64,000 nt of DNA, taken from positions 2,294,001-2,358,000 of the forward strand of contig OY969700.1 of NCBI GenBank assembly GCA_963702035.1, written 5' to 3'. This document shows, piece by piece, positions 22,365-30,567 of the stretch; position 1 is the stretch's first letter, and every line of letters starts with the position of its first letter. The notes under the pieces were generated by a model that saw nothing but the letters and a program-made list of their open reading frames with translations, ran no database searches and was not told where the DNA came from. A program made the position numbers and the translations under genes. This DNA is from VRUE01 sp963702035. GTDB taxonomy: Bacteria; Actinomycetota; Thermoleophilia; Solirubrobacterales; 70-9.

Positions 22365-24686
22365 GTGCGAATTGCCCTAGTCTCGCCATATTCTTGGAGT
22401 TACCAGGGCGGCGTGAACCGGCACGTCGAGTCGCTCGCCGAGGAGTTTCTCGGTCGCGGTCACCACGTGCGTGTGCTCGCTCCCTTCGATCCTCCCGATC
22501 GGCTCAGCCGGGCGCTTCACCGCGCGCCCGCGGAGGCGCGGGAGATGCCCGACTATCTCGTCCCGATGGGCCGCACGGCTGGGTTCTCCGCCAACGGCGC
22601 GGTCTCCAACCTCGCCCCCTTCCCGGCGGGCGGCGTCATCGCCCCGCGTCGTGAGCTGCGCCAGGGCCGCTACGACGTGGTCCATATCCACGAGCCGATC
22701 GTGCCGCTGGTCGGCTGGAACGCCGCGCTTGGGACGCCCGCGCCCGCGGTCGGGACCTTCCACGCCTACTCGACCAAGGCGTTCCCCAACCACCTCGCTT
22801 CGGTGCTGGGGGGAAGGCGGGTCTTGAACCGGCTCTCGGCCCGGATCGCGGTCTCCGAGGCGGCCGCCTGGACCGGGCGCCGCTGGTTCGGCGGCCACTA
22901 CGAGGTGATTCCGAACGGCGTCGACGTCGACGCCGCGCCGGACGGCCAAAAGCCGCCGAACGATGAGCTGCGGGTGCTGTTCGTCGGCCGCCCCGAGGAG
23001 CGCAAGGGCCTGCCGGTCCTGCTCACCGCTTTCGAAGCGCTGGTCGAGCATGTGCCCAGCCGCCTCACCGTGATCGGGGCCGAGCGCGAGGACGTGCTGC
23101 GCTACCTGGCCGATCCCGAGACGATGCGCTGGATCGACGTGCGCGGCCGCGTCTCCGGCGAGAGCCTCTGGACGGCGTTGCGCGACGCCGATCTGCTCTG
23201 CGCCCCCTCGCTCTCCGGCGAGAGCTTCGGCATGGTCCTCACCGAGGCCTTCGCCGCGGGCACCCCGGCGATCGCCTCCGCCATCGCCGGCTACAGCGAC
23301 GTCGTCACCGATGGCGTCGACGGAGTGCTGGTCCCGCCCGGCGATCCGCAGCGCCTCGCCGAGGAACTGCAGCGCGCCCACCACGAGCCCGAGCGCCTGG
23401 CGGCGATGGGCGCGGCCGCGCGCCAGAGCGCCCAGCGATACGCCTGGCCGCGGGTCGCCGATCGCGTCACCCAGGTCTACGAGCGCGCGCTCGAGGCGCC
23501 GCAGCCGTCCGGCGCGCTCGAGCGCGCCGCGCACTGGGCCGGCATCAGGTCCGCCGACGGCGCTCCCTCGAACCCACCGCGCCGCCTGCCGACGCTCGAC
23601 CCGCCGCTCGCGCAGAGCGGCAGTCGCAGGCGGCGCATCGCCCGCCGCGCCGGCCTCGGTATCGCCGGTGTTCTCGGCATCGGCCTCACCGCGCTGGCGG
23701 CGCAGAAGATCGGTGTCGACAACGTGATCGCGAGCATCGTCCGCTCCGACCTCACCTGGGTGCTTGTCGCCTGCGGGTTGATGGCCCTCTCGCTCTTCTT
23801 CCGCGCGGCCTCCTGGTACGCGATCGTGCGCGCGGCCCTGCCCAACCGGCCGGTGCGGCGTCGCGACGTCACCTCGGCGACGATGATCGGCGTGCTGATG
23901 TCGGCGACGCTGCCAGCACGGCTCGGCGAGCCGGCGAGGGCGATGACCCTCGCCCGGCGGATCGGGCGCATGCGCGAGACCTTCCCCGTGCTGCTCGGCA
24001 CCCTCGTCTCGCAGACCGTGCTGAACATCGTCGCGCTGGCCCTGCTGGGCACGATCATCGTCTCCAGTACCGACCTCTTCCACTCCAGCACCGAGAAGCT
24101 GTTCGTCTTCAGCTTCGTACCGCTCGCCCTCCTGCTCGTCGTCCTGATCGCGCCGGTGTTGATGCGCCGCAACGGCAACGGTCGCTTCGCCCGGATCGGC
24201 GCCGCGATGCACCGGGCCATGCTGCAGGTGCGGGCGGGCCTGGCGGTGTTCCGCCAGCCGCGTTACGGCGCCGTCGCCAGCATCGCCCAGCTCGGCGCCT
24301 GGGCGATCCAGCTCGCCGCCTGCTGGGCCCTGCTCGCGGCGCTCGGCCTCAGCGGACATGCCGGCATCGGCGCCGCGGCGGCGGTGCTGTTCGCGGTCAA
24401 CGTGACCGCGGTCGTACCGGCGACCCCGTCGAATATCGGCGTCTTCCAGCTCGCCGTGATCAGCGTCCTGCATACCGGCTGGGGGATCAGCACCGCCGAC
24501 GCCCTCGCCTACGGCGTCATCCTGCAGGCGGTCGAGATCGCCACCGCCGTCGCCCTCGGCCTGCCGGCTCTAGTACGCGAGGGCCTCACCTGGAGCGACC
24601 TCCGAGTCCAAGCAATCTCCGCCTCTCCGGTCCGCCTCAAGCCGCATCCATCTCAGGACAGCACCCGCGAACGCATCGGAGCTTGA
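22365..24686 (+). CDS. PimA-like GT4 glycosyltransferase fused to LPG-synthase-type membrane domain
   Basis: 773 aa. Residues 1-385 are a GT-B glycosyltransferase closely resembling phosphatidylinositol mannosyltransferase PimA: MRIALVSPYSWSYQGGVNRHVESLAEEF, VVHIHEPIVPLVGWNA, AVSEAAAW, EVIPNGVDVD, VLFVGRPEERKGLPVLL and the donor-site SLSGESFGMVLTEAFAAGTPAIAS. Residues about 420-740 hold about 8 membrane helices of the AglD/LPG_synthase_TM (UPF0104) type with LGEPARAMTLARR and PSNIGVFQLAVI. The fusion would place lipid glycosylation and lipid handling in one membrane protein. GTG start; IS copy 2 ends 67 bp upstream. Confidence 0.88.
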   Translation: MRIALVSPYSWSYQGGVNRHVESLAEEFLGRGHHVRVLAPFDPPDRLSRALHRAPAEAREMPDYLVPMGRTAGFSANGAVSNLAPFPAGGVIAPRRELRQGRYDVVHIHEPIVPLVGWNAALGTPAPAVGTFHAYSTKAFPNHLASVLGGRRVLNRLSARIAVSEAAAWTGRRWFGGHYEVIPNGVDVDAAPDGQKPPNDELRVLFVGRPEERKGLPVLLTAFEALVEHVPSRLTVIGAEREDVLRYLADPETMRWIDVRGRVSGESLWTALRDADLLCAPSLSGESFGMVLTEAFAAGTPAIASAIAGYSDVVTDGVDGVLVPPGDPQRLAEELQRAHHEPERLAAMGAAARQSAQRYAWPRVADRVTQVYERALEAPQPSGALERAAHWAGIRSADGAPSNPPRRLPTLDPPLAQSGSRRRRIARRAGLGIAGVLGIGLTALAAQKIGVDNVIASIVRSDLTWVLVACGLMALSLFFRAASWYAIVRAALPNRPVRRRDVTSATMIGVLMSATLPARLGEPARAMTLARRIGRMRETFPVLLGTLVSQTVLNIVALALLGTIIVSSTDLFHSSTEKLFVFSFVPLALLLVVLIAPVLMRRNGNGRFARIGAAMHRAMLQVRAGLAVFRQPRYGAVASIAQLGAWAIQLAACWALLAALGLSGHAGIGAAAAVLFAVNVTAVVPATPSNIGVFQLAVISVLHTGWGISTADALAYGVILQAVEIATAVALGLPALVREGLTWSDLRVQAISASPVRLKPHPSQDSTRERIGA

Positions 24687-24801
24687 GGCCTACCCCCGGT
24701 AGGGCTGGAACGTCTTGTACTTTTTCGGTGTGGGCAATGGGCGCCAGCCCACAAGCGATCCACCGAAACAAGTTAAGTGGAAGGCCTACCGGGGGTAGGC
24801 C
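24687..24801. repeat. Family A palindromic element, copy A1
   Basis: Fills the gap between two convergent stop codons to the base. Outer arms GGCCTACCCCCGGTAGG and CCTACCGGGGGTAGGCC are perfectly complementary. Inside are the conserved strands GGAACGTCTTGTACTTTTTC and GAAACAAGTTAAGTGGAAG, then a central hairpin around GTGGGC/GCCCAC. Six copies occur in the window. Confidence 0.9.
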
Positions 24802-26049
24802 TCACTCCTCCGAGCTGCGCGGCACCTTGCCCCCTTCGGCACCGGGTTCCTGCGCCGGCCCGCGGGGCGAGGCGATGCCGAGGACCCGCATCGCCTTGAG
24901 CCCGAGGCCGAGCTTCTCGCGGCCCTCGGTGGCGGAGACGTCGTGGCCGCAGAGCTCGCGCACGCGCTCGAGCCGGTAGCGGATCGTGTGGCGGTGGGTG
25001 AAGAGCTGTTTGGCGGTGGCGGCGACGTTGCCGTCATTGCCCAGGTAGGCCTCGACGGTCGCCACGAGCTCCGTCTCGTACTGGTCGTCATAAGCGGCGA
25101 GCGGCTCGATCGTCTCGGCGAAGAAGCGCTGCAGCTCACCCGGGTCCTCGCTCATCGCGGGCAGCAGCAGGCGGTAGGCGCCGGTGTCCTCGAAGGCGAG
25201 CAGGGGGCGGTCCTCGGCTTCGCCGACGTTGACCGCGAGGTGGGCCTCGTTGCCGGCGCGGTAGAGGTCGACGGGATCGGCGACGCGGCGGCTGGCGCCG
25301 ATCGTCAGATGGAAGCCGGCGAGGGCGTCCTCGAGCTCGCGTGCGAGACCGGCGGCCGCGCGCTGCAGACGCTCTTCCTCCTCGACGGGGACGATCACGG
25401 CGATCTCTGTCGCGACCTCGCCCTCGTCGACCGCGGCCAGGGCGCCGGGGGCAAGCGAGCGCAACGTCCGCATCGCGAGGGTCAACACACGCGCCCGCCA
25501 CTCGCCGGTCTGTGCGGTTCGCGGCGCGGCACGCAGCACGATCGCCCCGGCTCCCTTCTCCAGATCCGTGCCGAGCTCGCCGGCGCGGGCGACGATGTCG
25601 CCGCGGTCGGTCACCTTGCGGCCGAAGACCGCGGCGACGAAGACCCCCGCGACCTCCTCGTTCTGCCAGTCGGGTGAGCGGGAGCGCTCCAGCTCCAGGG
25701 CCAGCAGGGTCGTCACCATCCGCGCGATCGCCGGATCGGGCGGAGCTTTCGCTCTGTAGCGCAGCTCACCGACCGCCGCATCGGCCACCCGCAGCTCCAC
25801 AGAAGTAACCCGCTCCCCGCCGGCCAGCAGCTTCTCCTCCTGATCCGGAGACGCGCCGGCCACAGCCAGCACAGCCCCCGATCGCTCGATCAGCGCGACA
25901 CTCGCATCCAGCACCCGAGCCGCCGCCCGCGCCACCGCAGGCAGTCCAGCTCCCGACTCAACAGCTTCGGAGAGCGCCCCCAACGGCTCCTGATCAGCCG
26001 CCTTTGCAGGAGTTTTCGACCCTTTCGCGCTGGTAGACATCCTGGTCAT
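24802..26049 (-). CDS. PucR/CdaR-family transcriptional regulator
   Basis: 415 aa. The C-terminal 60 residues are the PucR HTH_30 domain: LVATVEAYLGNDGNVAATAKQLFTHRHTIRYRLERVRELCGHDV. The middle is a GGDEF-like/PucR sensor region (FHLTIGASRRVADPVDLYRAGNEAHLAV), and the N-terminus starts with a low-complexity Lys/Ala stretch. Such regulators act on purine, sugar-acid or amino-acid catabolism genes; the target is not evident. Family A elements lie on both sides of the gene. Confidence 0.9.
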   Translation of the reverse strand: MTRMSTSAKGSKTPAKAADQEPLGALSEAVESGAGLPAVARAAARVLDASVALIERSGAVLAVAGASPDQEEKLLAGGERVTSVELRVADAAVGELRYRAKAPPDPAIARMVTTLLALELERSRSPDWQNEEVAGVFVAAVFGRKVTDRGDIVARAGELGTDLEKGAGAIVLRAAPRTAQTGEWRARVLTLAMRTLRSLAPGALAAVDEGEVATEIAVIVPVEEEERLQRAAAGLARELEDALAGFHLTIGASRRVADPVDLYRAGNEAHLAVNVGEAEDRPLLAFEDTGAYRLLLPAMSEDPGELQRFFAETIEPLAAYDDQYETELVATVEAYLGNDGNVAATAKQLFTHRHTIRYRLERVRELCGHDVSATEGREKLGLGLKAMRVLGIASPRGPAQEPGAEGGKVPRSSEE

Positions 26050-26070
26050 TATCGCGATGCCTCCCGTCTA

Positions 26071-26181
26071 GGGCCTGTCCGGTAGGGCTGGAACGTCTTG
26101 TACTTTTTCGGTGTGGGCCTCGGGCGCCAGCCCAAACGCGACCACCGAAAAAGTTAAGTGGAAGCCCTGCCGGACAGGCCC
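26071..26181. repeat. Family A palindromic element, copy A2
   Basis: Arms GGGCCTGTCCGGTAGGGCT and AGCCCTGCCGGACAGGCCC (one G-T mismatch) end directly at the stop codon of the minus-strand gene at 26182. The core strands GGAACGTCTTGTACTTTTTC and GAAAAAGTTAAGTGGAAG are as in the other copies. Confidence 0.9.
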
Positions 26182-26439
26182 TCAGCCGAGTACTTCGACA
26201 ATGTCGTTGTAGTAGTAGACGATTGCAAGCCCCACGACAACGCCCGTAAGGACCAGCGCGACAAGCACGATCACCGAAAGCACTCCCGCCGCGGTCTTCT
26301 CCCAGATGCGCCCGTAGGAGCCGATCGCGGGGACGAAGATCAGGGCGACGAAGGCGACCAGGCTGACCAGCCCGGCTCCGCCGAAGAGCAGGTACTCATT
26401 TTCGATCTTCTGCAGGGCGAGCGGCAGCACGGTCCCCAT
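26182..26439 (-). CDS. Small two-helix membrane protein
   Basis: 85 aa with two hydrophobic helices, about residues 18-40 (GGAGLVSLVAFVALIFVPAIG) and 52-76. It starts within the last 15 codons of the DedA-PAP2 gene in another frame, so it is translationally linked to it. No family recognised; it resembles small accessory membrane proteins. The gene ends flush against the family A2 element. Confidence 0.7.
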   Translation of the reverse strand: MGTVLPLALQKIENEYLLFGGAGLVSLVAFVALIFVPAIGSYGRIWEKTAAGVLSVIVLVALVLTGVVVGLAIVYYYNDIVEVLG

Positions 26440-27952
26440 TCTGGCGCACCGACCCGTCCGAAGAGTGGGGCCGTCGCATCGTCTCGATGGTGGATGCGAG
26501 CAGGGCGACGGCCGCGCAGAGCGAGAAGGCCGCGGCGCCCAGCGCCCAGCCGGCGCTGACGTCGCTCATGTAGTGGACGCCGAGGTAGACGCGCGAGAGG
26601 CCGATCAGGGCGGTGAGGGCGATCCCGCCCGCGACCACGAGTGCTCCCCGCGCCATCCCGACCCGCAGGCGCATCACGATCGTCACCGCCAGCCAGACGT
26701 AGAAGGTCGAGTAGGCGGCATGGGCGCTGGGGAAGGACGATCCGGAGACGCTGACGAGCCCGTCGCCGGGCCGCGGCCGGTCGACGGCGTCCTTGATCTC
26801 GTGCACGCCGACGATGACGATCGCCATGCCGGCGACCAGCACGCCGAGCTCGGCCCAGCGGCGGCGGGCGGCGAGGATCGCAGCGGCGACCGCGGCGAGC
26901 GGCCAGCAGATCGCGCCGGAGCCGAGCGCCGTGACCAGCTTGGCGATGTTGACGAGCCAGGCGGCGCGCAGCTTTTCGGCGATTTCCATCGCGGTGATGT
27001 CGCCGGGCGTGGGGCCGGGATCGCCGTTGACGACCACGGTGTAGGCGACGAGGACGAAGGCGGCGACGGCAAGGGTCGCCATCAGCGAGGTGAATTCGAG
27101 CCCGAAGGTGCCGCCCGGCGTCACCCGGTCCCAGAGGAAGCTGAGCTGCGGTTGGAAGCGGCGCGCGAGGACGACGATCCACCGCGTCGCCCAGTGTCCC
27201 TCCATCCAGCGCACCGCGGCTCGCCGGTTCGCCTCGACCCGAAAGTGGCGCACCAGCCAGACCGCGCCGGCGACGACGACAATCAGCGTGGCGAGCAGGA
27301 AGGCGCCTTTGCCGGCGTACTTGGCGGCGGTGTCGATGCTGCGCGAGAAGAAGTAGCCGATCAGGATGTGGGCGCTGGCCCAGAGCCCGGTCCCGAGGAT
27401 GCTGTAGGGGACGAAGGCGCGGTAGCGCATGCCCGAGCTGCCGGCGATGAAGGGCGCGAAGGCGCGCACGAGGCTGACGAAGCGGCCGATGAAGATCGTC
27501 TTGCCGCCGTGGCGGGAGAAGTAGTCCTCGACTTTCTCGAAGCGCTCGTGGCTGATCCCGAAACGGGGGCCGTTGCGCATCACGAACTCGCGGCCGAGCC
27601 TGCGGCCGAGGAAGAAGCTGGTCGTGTCGCCGGCCCAGGCGGCGAACCAGGCGACCGCGATCAGCAGGTAGATGCTGATCGCCCCCTGACCGGCGACCGC
27701 GCCGCCCAGCAGCATCACGGTCTCGCCGGGGACGACGAGGCCGACGAAGGCGCCCGTCTCAGCGAAGGCGAAGACGCCGACGAGCAGGTAGGTCCAGGCG
27801 CCCAGCGTGTTCGAGACGTCTTCCAGCAGCTGCTGGAGGTTTTCGTGCGGGATCAGCCGGCTGAGCAGGTAGTAGCCGGCGGCGATCGCGACGGCGATCG
27901 TCGCGATCAGCAGGCGTTTCCGCCGCCGGTCCTCTGGCAGCTGAAGTTTCAC
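26396..27952 (-). CDS. DedA-family membrane protein fused to PAP2 phosphatase
   Basis: 518 aa. Residues 1-220 are DedA/SNARE-associated: AFAETGAFVGLVVPGETVMLLGG, FFLGRRLGREFV, GGKTIFIGRFVSLVRAFAPFIAGSSGM. Residues about 280-490 are a PAP2 lipid phosphatase with KDAVDRPRPG, the PSAHA form of motif 2 and SRVYLGVHYMSDV of motif 3, all catalytic residues present. DedA proteins are implicated in undecaprenyl-phosphate or phospholipid flipping and PAP2 enzymes dephosphorylate such lipids, so the fusion suggests coupled recycling of a lipid carrier (inference). It is 11 nt downstream of ispE. Confidence 0.9.
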   Translation of the reverse strand: MKLQLPEDRRRKRLLIATIAVAIAAGYYLLSRLIPHENLQQLLEDVSNTLGAWTYLLVGVFAFAETGAFVGLVVPGETVMLLGGAVAGQGAISIYLLIAVAWFAAWAGDTTSFFLGRRLGREFVMRNGPRFGISHERFEKVEDYFSRHGGKTIFIGRFVSLVRAFAPFIAGSSGMRYRAFVPYSILGTGLWASAHILIGYFFSRSIDTAAKYAGKGAFLLATLIVVVAGAVWLVRHFRVEANRRAAVRWMEGHWATRWIVVLARRFQPQLSFLWDRVTPGGTFGLEFTSLMATLAVAAFVLVAYTVVVNGDPGPTPGDITAMEIAEKLRAAWLVNIAKLVTALGSGAICWPLAAVAAAILAARRRWAELGVLVAGMAIVIVGVHEIKDAVDRPRPGDGLVSVSGSSFPSAHAAYSTFYVWLAVTIVMRLRVGMARGALVVAGGIALTALIGLSRVYLGVHYMSDVSAGWALGAAAFSLCAAVALLASTIETMRRPHSSDGSVRQNGDRAAARPAEDRK

Positions 27953-27963
27953 CAGGCGCAGTC

Positions 27964-28827
27964 TTACGGGGCCGGGCCCGCCGCGCAGACGATCGCGTCG
28001 TCGCGGTCGATCGCCTGCGCGGCCCGCCGCGCCGTCGCCAGGTCGGAGAAGAGGCCGAAGGCGGTCGGGCCGGAGCCGGTCAGCAGGGCGACCGGCGCGC
28101 CCGCCGCGCGCAGCGCGTCGAGCGCGGCGCCGATCTCGGGCCGCAGCGAGCGCGCCGCCGGCTCGAGGTCGTTGGCGAGCAGCTCGGCGTAAGCGAGCGG
28201 TGAGGCGCCGCCGCCTGCCGCCGCGCGCAGCCGCGCCGCCAACTCGTCGAGCTCGGCCTCGCCGCGCCCGAGCCCGAGCCGGTCGGCCTCGGCGAAGACG
28301 GCGGCGGTGCTCAACCCGCCCCCGCCGGGTAGCAGGACGAAGGCATGGGAGGCAGGAGCCGGCAGGCGCTCGATCCGCTCGCCAGCCCCGCGCACGAGGG
28401 CGAGCGCGGGCGCGAGCTGCGAGGGCACGTCGGCGCCGAGCTCGGCCGCGAGCGCCGGCAGGTCGAGCTTTGGCGCGTTTGTCGGACTATTTCCGACAAA
28501 CGCGCCACGGGCGGCCAACCGCAGCACCGCGGCGGCATCGGCGCTGCCGCCGCCGAGCCCGGCGGCGACCGGGATCCGCTTCTCGATCTCGACCCGCAGC
28601 GGTGGCCCGTCCCAGCCGCGCTCGCGCAGCGCCGCCAGCGCCCGGGCGGCGAGGTTCTCGCCTTCGACCCCCGCGCAGATCACCTCGTCGCTGCCAGCCT
28701 CGGAGACCTCAATCGCGTCGGCCAGGGCGAGCGGCTCGAACAACGAGCAGAGATCGTGCAGGGCGTCGGCGCGGCGCGGGCCGAGGTAGAGGCAGAGGTT
28801 GAGCTTGGCGGGTGCTTTGATGCGCAT
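27964..28827 (-). CDS. ispE: 4-diphosphocytidyl-2-C-methyl-D-erythritol kinase
   Basis: GHMP kinase of the MEP isoprenoid pathway, 287 aa. Motifs: KAPAKLNLCLYLGPRRADALHDL, the ATP loop VAAGLGGGSADAAAVLRL and VALLTGSGPTAFGLF. Between ADAAAVLRLAARG and LDLPALAAELGADVP sits AFVGNSPTNAPK, encoded by a perfect palindrome (28472-28506); other IspE proteins usually have a similar-length helix here without it, so it looks like an in-frame insertion or replacement. ATG 28827 chosen over the upstream in-frame ATG. It is in a tatD-rsmA-ispE operon, a common actinobacterial order. Confidence 0.92.
   Translation of the reverse strand: MRIKAPAKLNLCLYLGPRRADALHDLCSLFEPLALADAIEVSEAGSDEVICAGVEGENLAARALAALRERGWDGPPLRVEIEKRIPVAAGLGGGSADAAAVLRLAARGAFVGNSPTNAPKLDLPALAAELGADVPSQLAPALALVRGAGERIERLPAPASHAFVLLPGGGGLSTAAVFAEADRLGLGRGEAELDELAARLRAAAGGGASPLAYAELLANDLEPAARSLRPEIGAALDALRAAGAPVALLTGSGPTAFGLFSDLATARRAAQAIDRDDAIVCAAGPAP
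28472..28506. repeat. Perfect 15-bp inverted repeat inside ispE
   Basis: GGCGCGTTTGTCGGA, loop CTATT, TCCGACAAACGCGCC: no mismatch. It is AT-richer than the surrounding gene and in frame. The CTAT apex is like family E loops, so I list it as a probable family member. Confidence 0.8.
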
Positions 28828-28832
28828 GGTTG

Positions 28833-28943
28833 GGGACTGTCCCAGTGAGGGTTCTCTCAACTTTTTCTGAAGACAGTTATCTGCTGTCCGTCGGCCCTAT
28901 CGCAGAAAAAGTACAAGCCGTTCACCCCCACTGGGACAGTCCC
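28833..28943. repeat. Family A palindromic element, copy A6 (divergent core)
   Basis: Arms GGGACTGTCCCAGTG and CACTGGGACAGTCCC are perfect. On the minus strand the core reads GAACGGCTTGTACTTTTTCTG and CAGAAAAAGTTGAGAGAAC; relative to other copies CGG/CCG has become CTG/CAG, a compensated change. The arm contains the stop codon and last six codons of rsmA. It lies between rsmA and ispE. Confidence 0.85.
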
Positions 28944-29686
28944 TTCCGTAATGCTTGGAACTGACCCGGAGAAAGCTGCTCGGCCCGAGCGTTTTTGGGC
29001 AAGTCAAGCTCCTCGAGGGCAGAGCGGGTCGGAGCGAGTGAGCCGGGGCGGACGTGCTCCAGCGAGCGGGCCAGGGACTTGCGGCGGTGGGCGAAGGCGG
29101 CGCGAACCAGCTCACGGGTAGCGGCGTCGGCGCCGGGCCCGGTGCGGCGCAGGCTCAAGATCGCCGACTCGACTCGCGGCCGCGGCCGGAAGACCGCCGG
29201 GTCGACAGTGCGCAGCAGCTTCACCTCGCAGGCCAGCTGCGCCTGCACGCTCGGCGAGCCGTAGGTCCGGCTGCCCGGCGCGGCGCGCAGGCGGTCGGCG
29301 ATCTCGCGCTGCACCATCACCGTCCAGCGCGTGACTCGGGGCAGCTGCTCGATCGTGCGCAAGATCAGCGGCGTGGCGATCGAGTAGGGCAGGTTGGCGA
29401 CGACCGCACTCGGCGCCGGGTCGAAGCCGACCAGGTCGAACTTCATCGCATCGCCCCAGTGCAGCTCGACCCCGGGGCGCGCCGCGAGCGGCGCCAGCAC
29501 GGGCTCCAGGTTGCGGTCGATCTCGATCGTGTGGACGTGCGCGGCGACGGCAGCGAGGCGCTCGGTCAGCACCCCTTCGCCGGCGCCGACCTCCAGCACG
29601 ATGTCGGTCGGCTCGAGCTCGGCATCGCGGACGATCGCGTCGAGCAGGTTCGGATCGGCGAGGAAGTTCTGCCCGAGCCTGACCAA
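28922..29686 (-). CDS. rsmA: 16S rRNA (adenine1518-N6/adenine1519-N6) dimethyltransferase
   Basis: 254 aa, also called KsgA. It dimethylates two adenines near the 3-prime end of 16S rRNA. Motifs: LGQNFLADPNLLDAIV, SAM-binding VLEVGAGEGVLTERL, IEIDRNLEPVL and the catalytic NLPYSIATPLI. The final residues KGLSQWG are encoded by the arm of the family A6 element, so the C-terminus has been shaped by it. It is 12 nt downstream of tatD. Confidence 0.95.
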   Translation of the reverse strand: MVRLGQNFLADPNLLDAIVRDAELEPTDIVLEVGAGEGVLTERLAAVAAHVHTIEIDRNLEPVLAPLAARPGVELHWGDAMKFDLVGFDPAPSAVVANLPYSIATPLILRTIEQLPRVTRWTVMVQREIADRLRAAPGSRTYGSPSVQAQLACEVKLLRTVDPAVFRPRPRVESAILSLRRTGPGADAATRELVRAAFAHRRKSLARSLEHVRPGSLAPTRSALEELDLPKNARAEQLSPGQFQALRKGLSQWG

Positions 29687-29698
29687 CGCCGGAGTCCC

Positions 29699-30466
29699 CT
29701 ACCAGCCGAAGAGGGTGCGGGCGTTTGCCTCGACGGTCCGCTCCAGCTCCTCGTAGGCGACCCCGCGCGCGGCGGCGACGACGCGGGCGGTATCGACGAC
29801 GTAGGCCGGTTCGTTGGGCTTGCCGCGCACGGTCTGGGGTGCCAGGTAGGGGGCGTCGGTCTCGACCAGGATCAGCTCGTCGGGCAGCTGCGCGGCGGCC
29901 CCGCGCAGATCGTCGGAGCCCGGGTAGGTGGTGTGACCGGCGAAGGAGCAGTACCAGCCGCGCTCGGCGGCGTCGGCGGCGCGCCAGGGGGCGGAGAAGC
30001 AGTGCAGGATCACCGGCGTGTCGCCGGCCTGGTCGTCGAGCAGCGCGAAGATCTCGTCGATCGCCTTCGTCTCGCCGTCCTTGTCGCGGCCGTGGATGAC
30101 GATCGGCAGCGCCAGCTCGCGGGCGATCCCGACCTGGGCCTCGAAGGCACGCCGCTGCTCGGCCGGGCTGGCCATCTCGTGGTAGTAGTCGATCCCGGTC
30201 TCGCCGATCGCCCTCACCTTCTCGTGGGCCGCGAGGCGGGCGATCCGCTCTGCTTCGGCGTCGTCGAAGCCCTCGGCCTCGGTCGGGTGGCGGCCGACGC
30301 TTGCGAAGACCTCGTCATGACGCTCGGCGGCGCCGATTGCGGTGGCGTTCTGCTCGCCGCCGAGGCCGACGTTGAGCATGCGCTTTACGCCCGCGGCGAG
30401 CGCGTCCGCGACCAGCTCGGCCTCGGGCCGCTCGCAGAGGAACAGGTGCGTGTGGGAGTCGATCAC
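29699..30466 (-). CDS. TatD family metal-dependent deoxyribonuclease
   Basis: 255 aa TIM-barrel hydrolase. Metal ligands visible are HTH in MIDSHTHLFL, Glu in AIGETGIDYYHE, His in PIVIHGRDKD, His in VILHCFSAP and Asp in LVETDAPYLAP. Full length. TatD enzymes are 3-prime exonucleases of DNA/RNA quality control. First gene of the tatD-rsmA-ispE operon and divergent from metH; a family E hairpin occupies the shared upstream region. Confidence 0.92.
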   Translation of the reverse strand: MIDSHTHLFLCERPEAELVADALAAGVKRMLNVGLGGEQNATAIGAAERHDEVFASVGRHPTEAEGFDDAEAERIARLAAHEKVRAIGETGIDYYHEMASPAEQRRAFEAQVGIARELALPIVIHGRDKDGETKAIDEIFALLDDQAGDTPVILHCFSAPWRAADAAERGWYCSFAGHTTYPGSDDLRGAAAQLPDELILVETDAPYLAPQTVRGKPNEPAYVVDTARVVAAARGVAYEELERTVEANARTLFGW

Positions 30467-30498
30467 GAGAATCCCAGCCTATCCCCGCCAGTTGTCTT

Positions 30499-30545
30499 TT
30501 CCGGTGCGCCTTTTGCTCTCTATACGTGCATAAGGCGCACCGGAA
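30499..30545. repeat. Family E palindrome, copy E4
   Basis: TTCCGGTGCGCCTTTTGC paired with GCATAAGGCGCACCGGAA (one mismatch) around TCTCTATACGT. Arms are almost the same as E3 at 19703. It lies between the divergent tatD and metH genes, 22 nt before the metH start, so it will be in the metH leader if the promoter is further upstream. Confidence 0.8.
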
Positions 30546-30567
30546 GCGCCTCGGTAGCCTCTTGCAC

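Noticed and set aside
24687..24801. Family A copies as plain intrinsic terminators
   Set aside because: The T-run lies inside the stem rather than after it, and internal-loop strands are conserved, so a simple hairpin plus U-tract does not describe them, although a role at transcript ends remains possible.
30467..30567. Cobalamin riboswitch before metH
   Set aside because: Only about 100 nt are available and they hold a family E hairpin; no B12-box-like sequence was seen.
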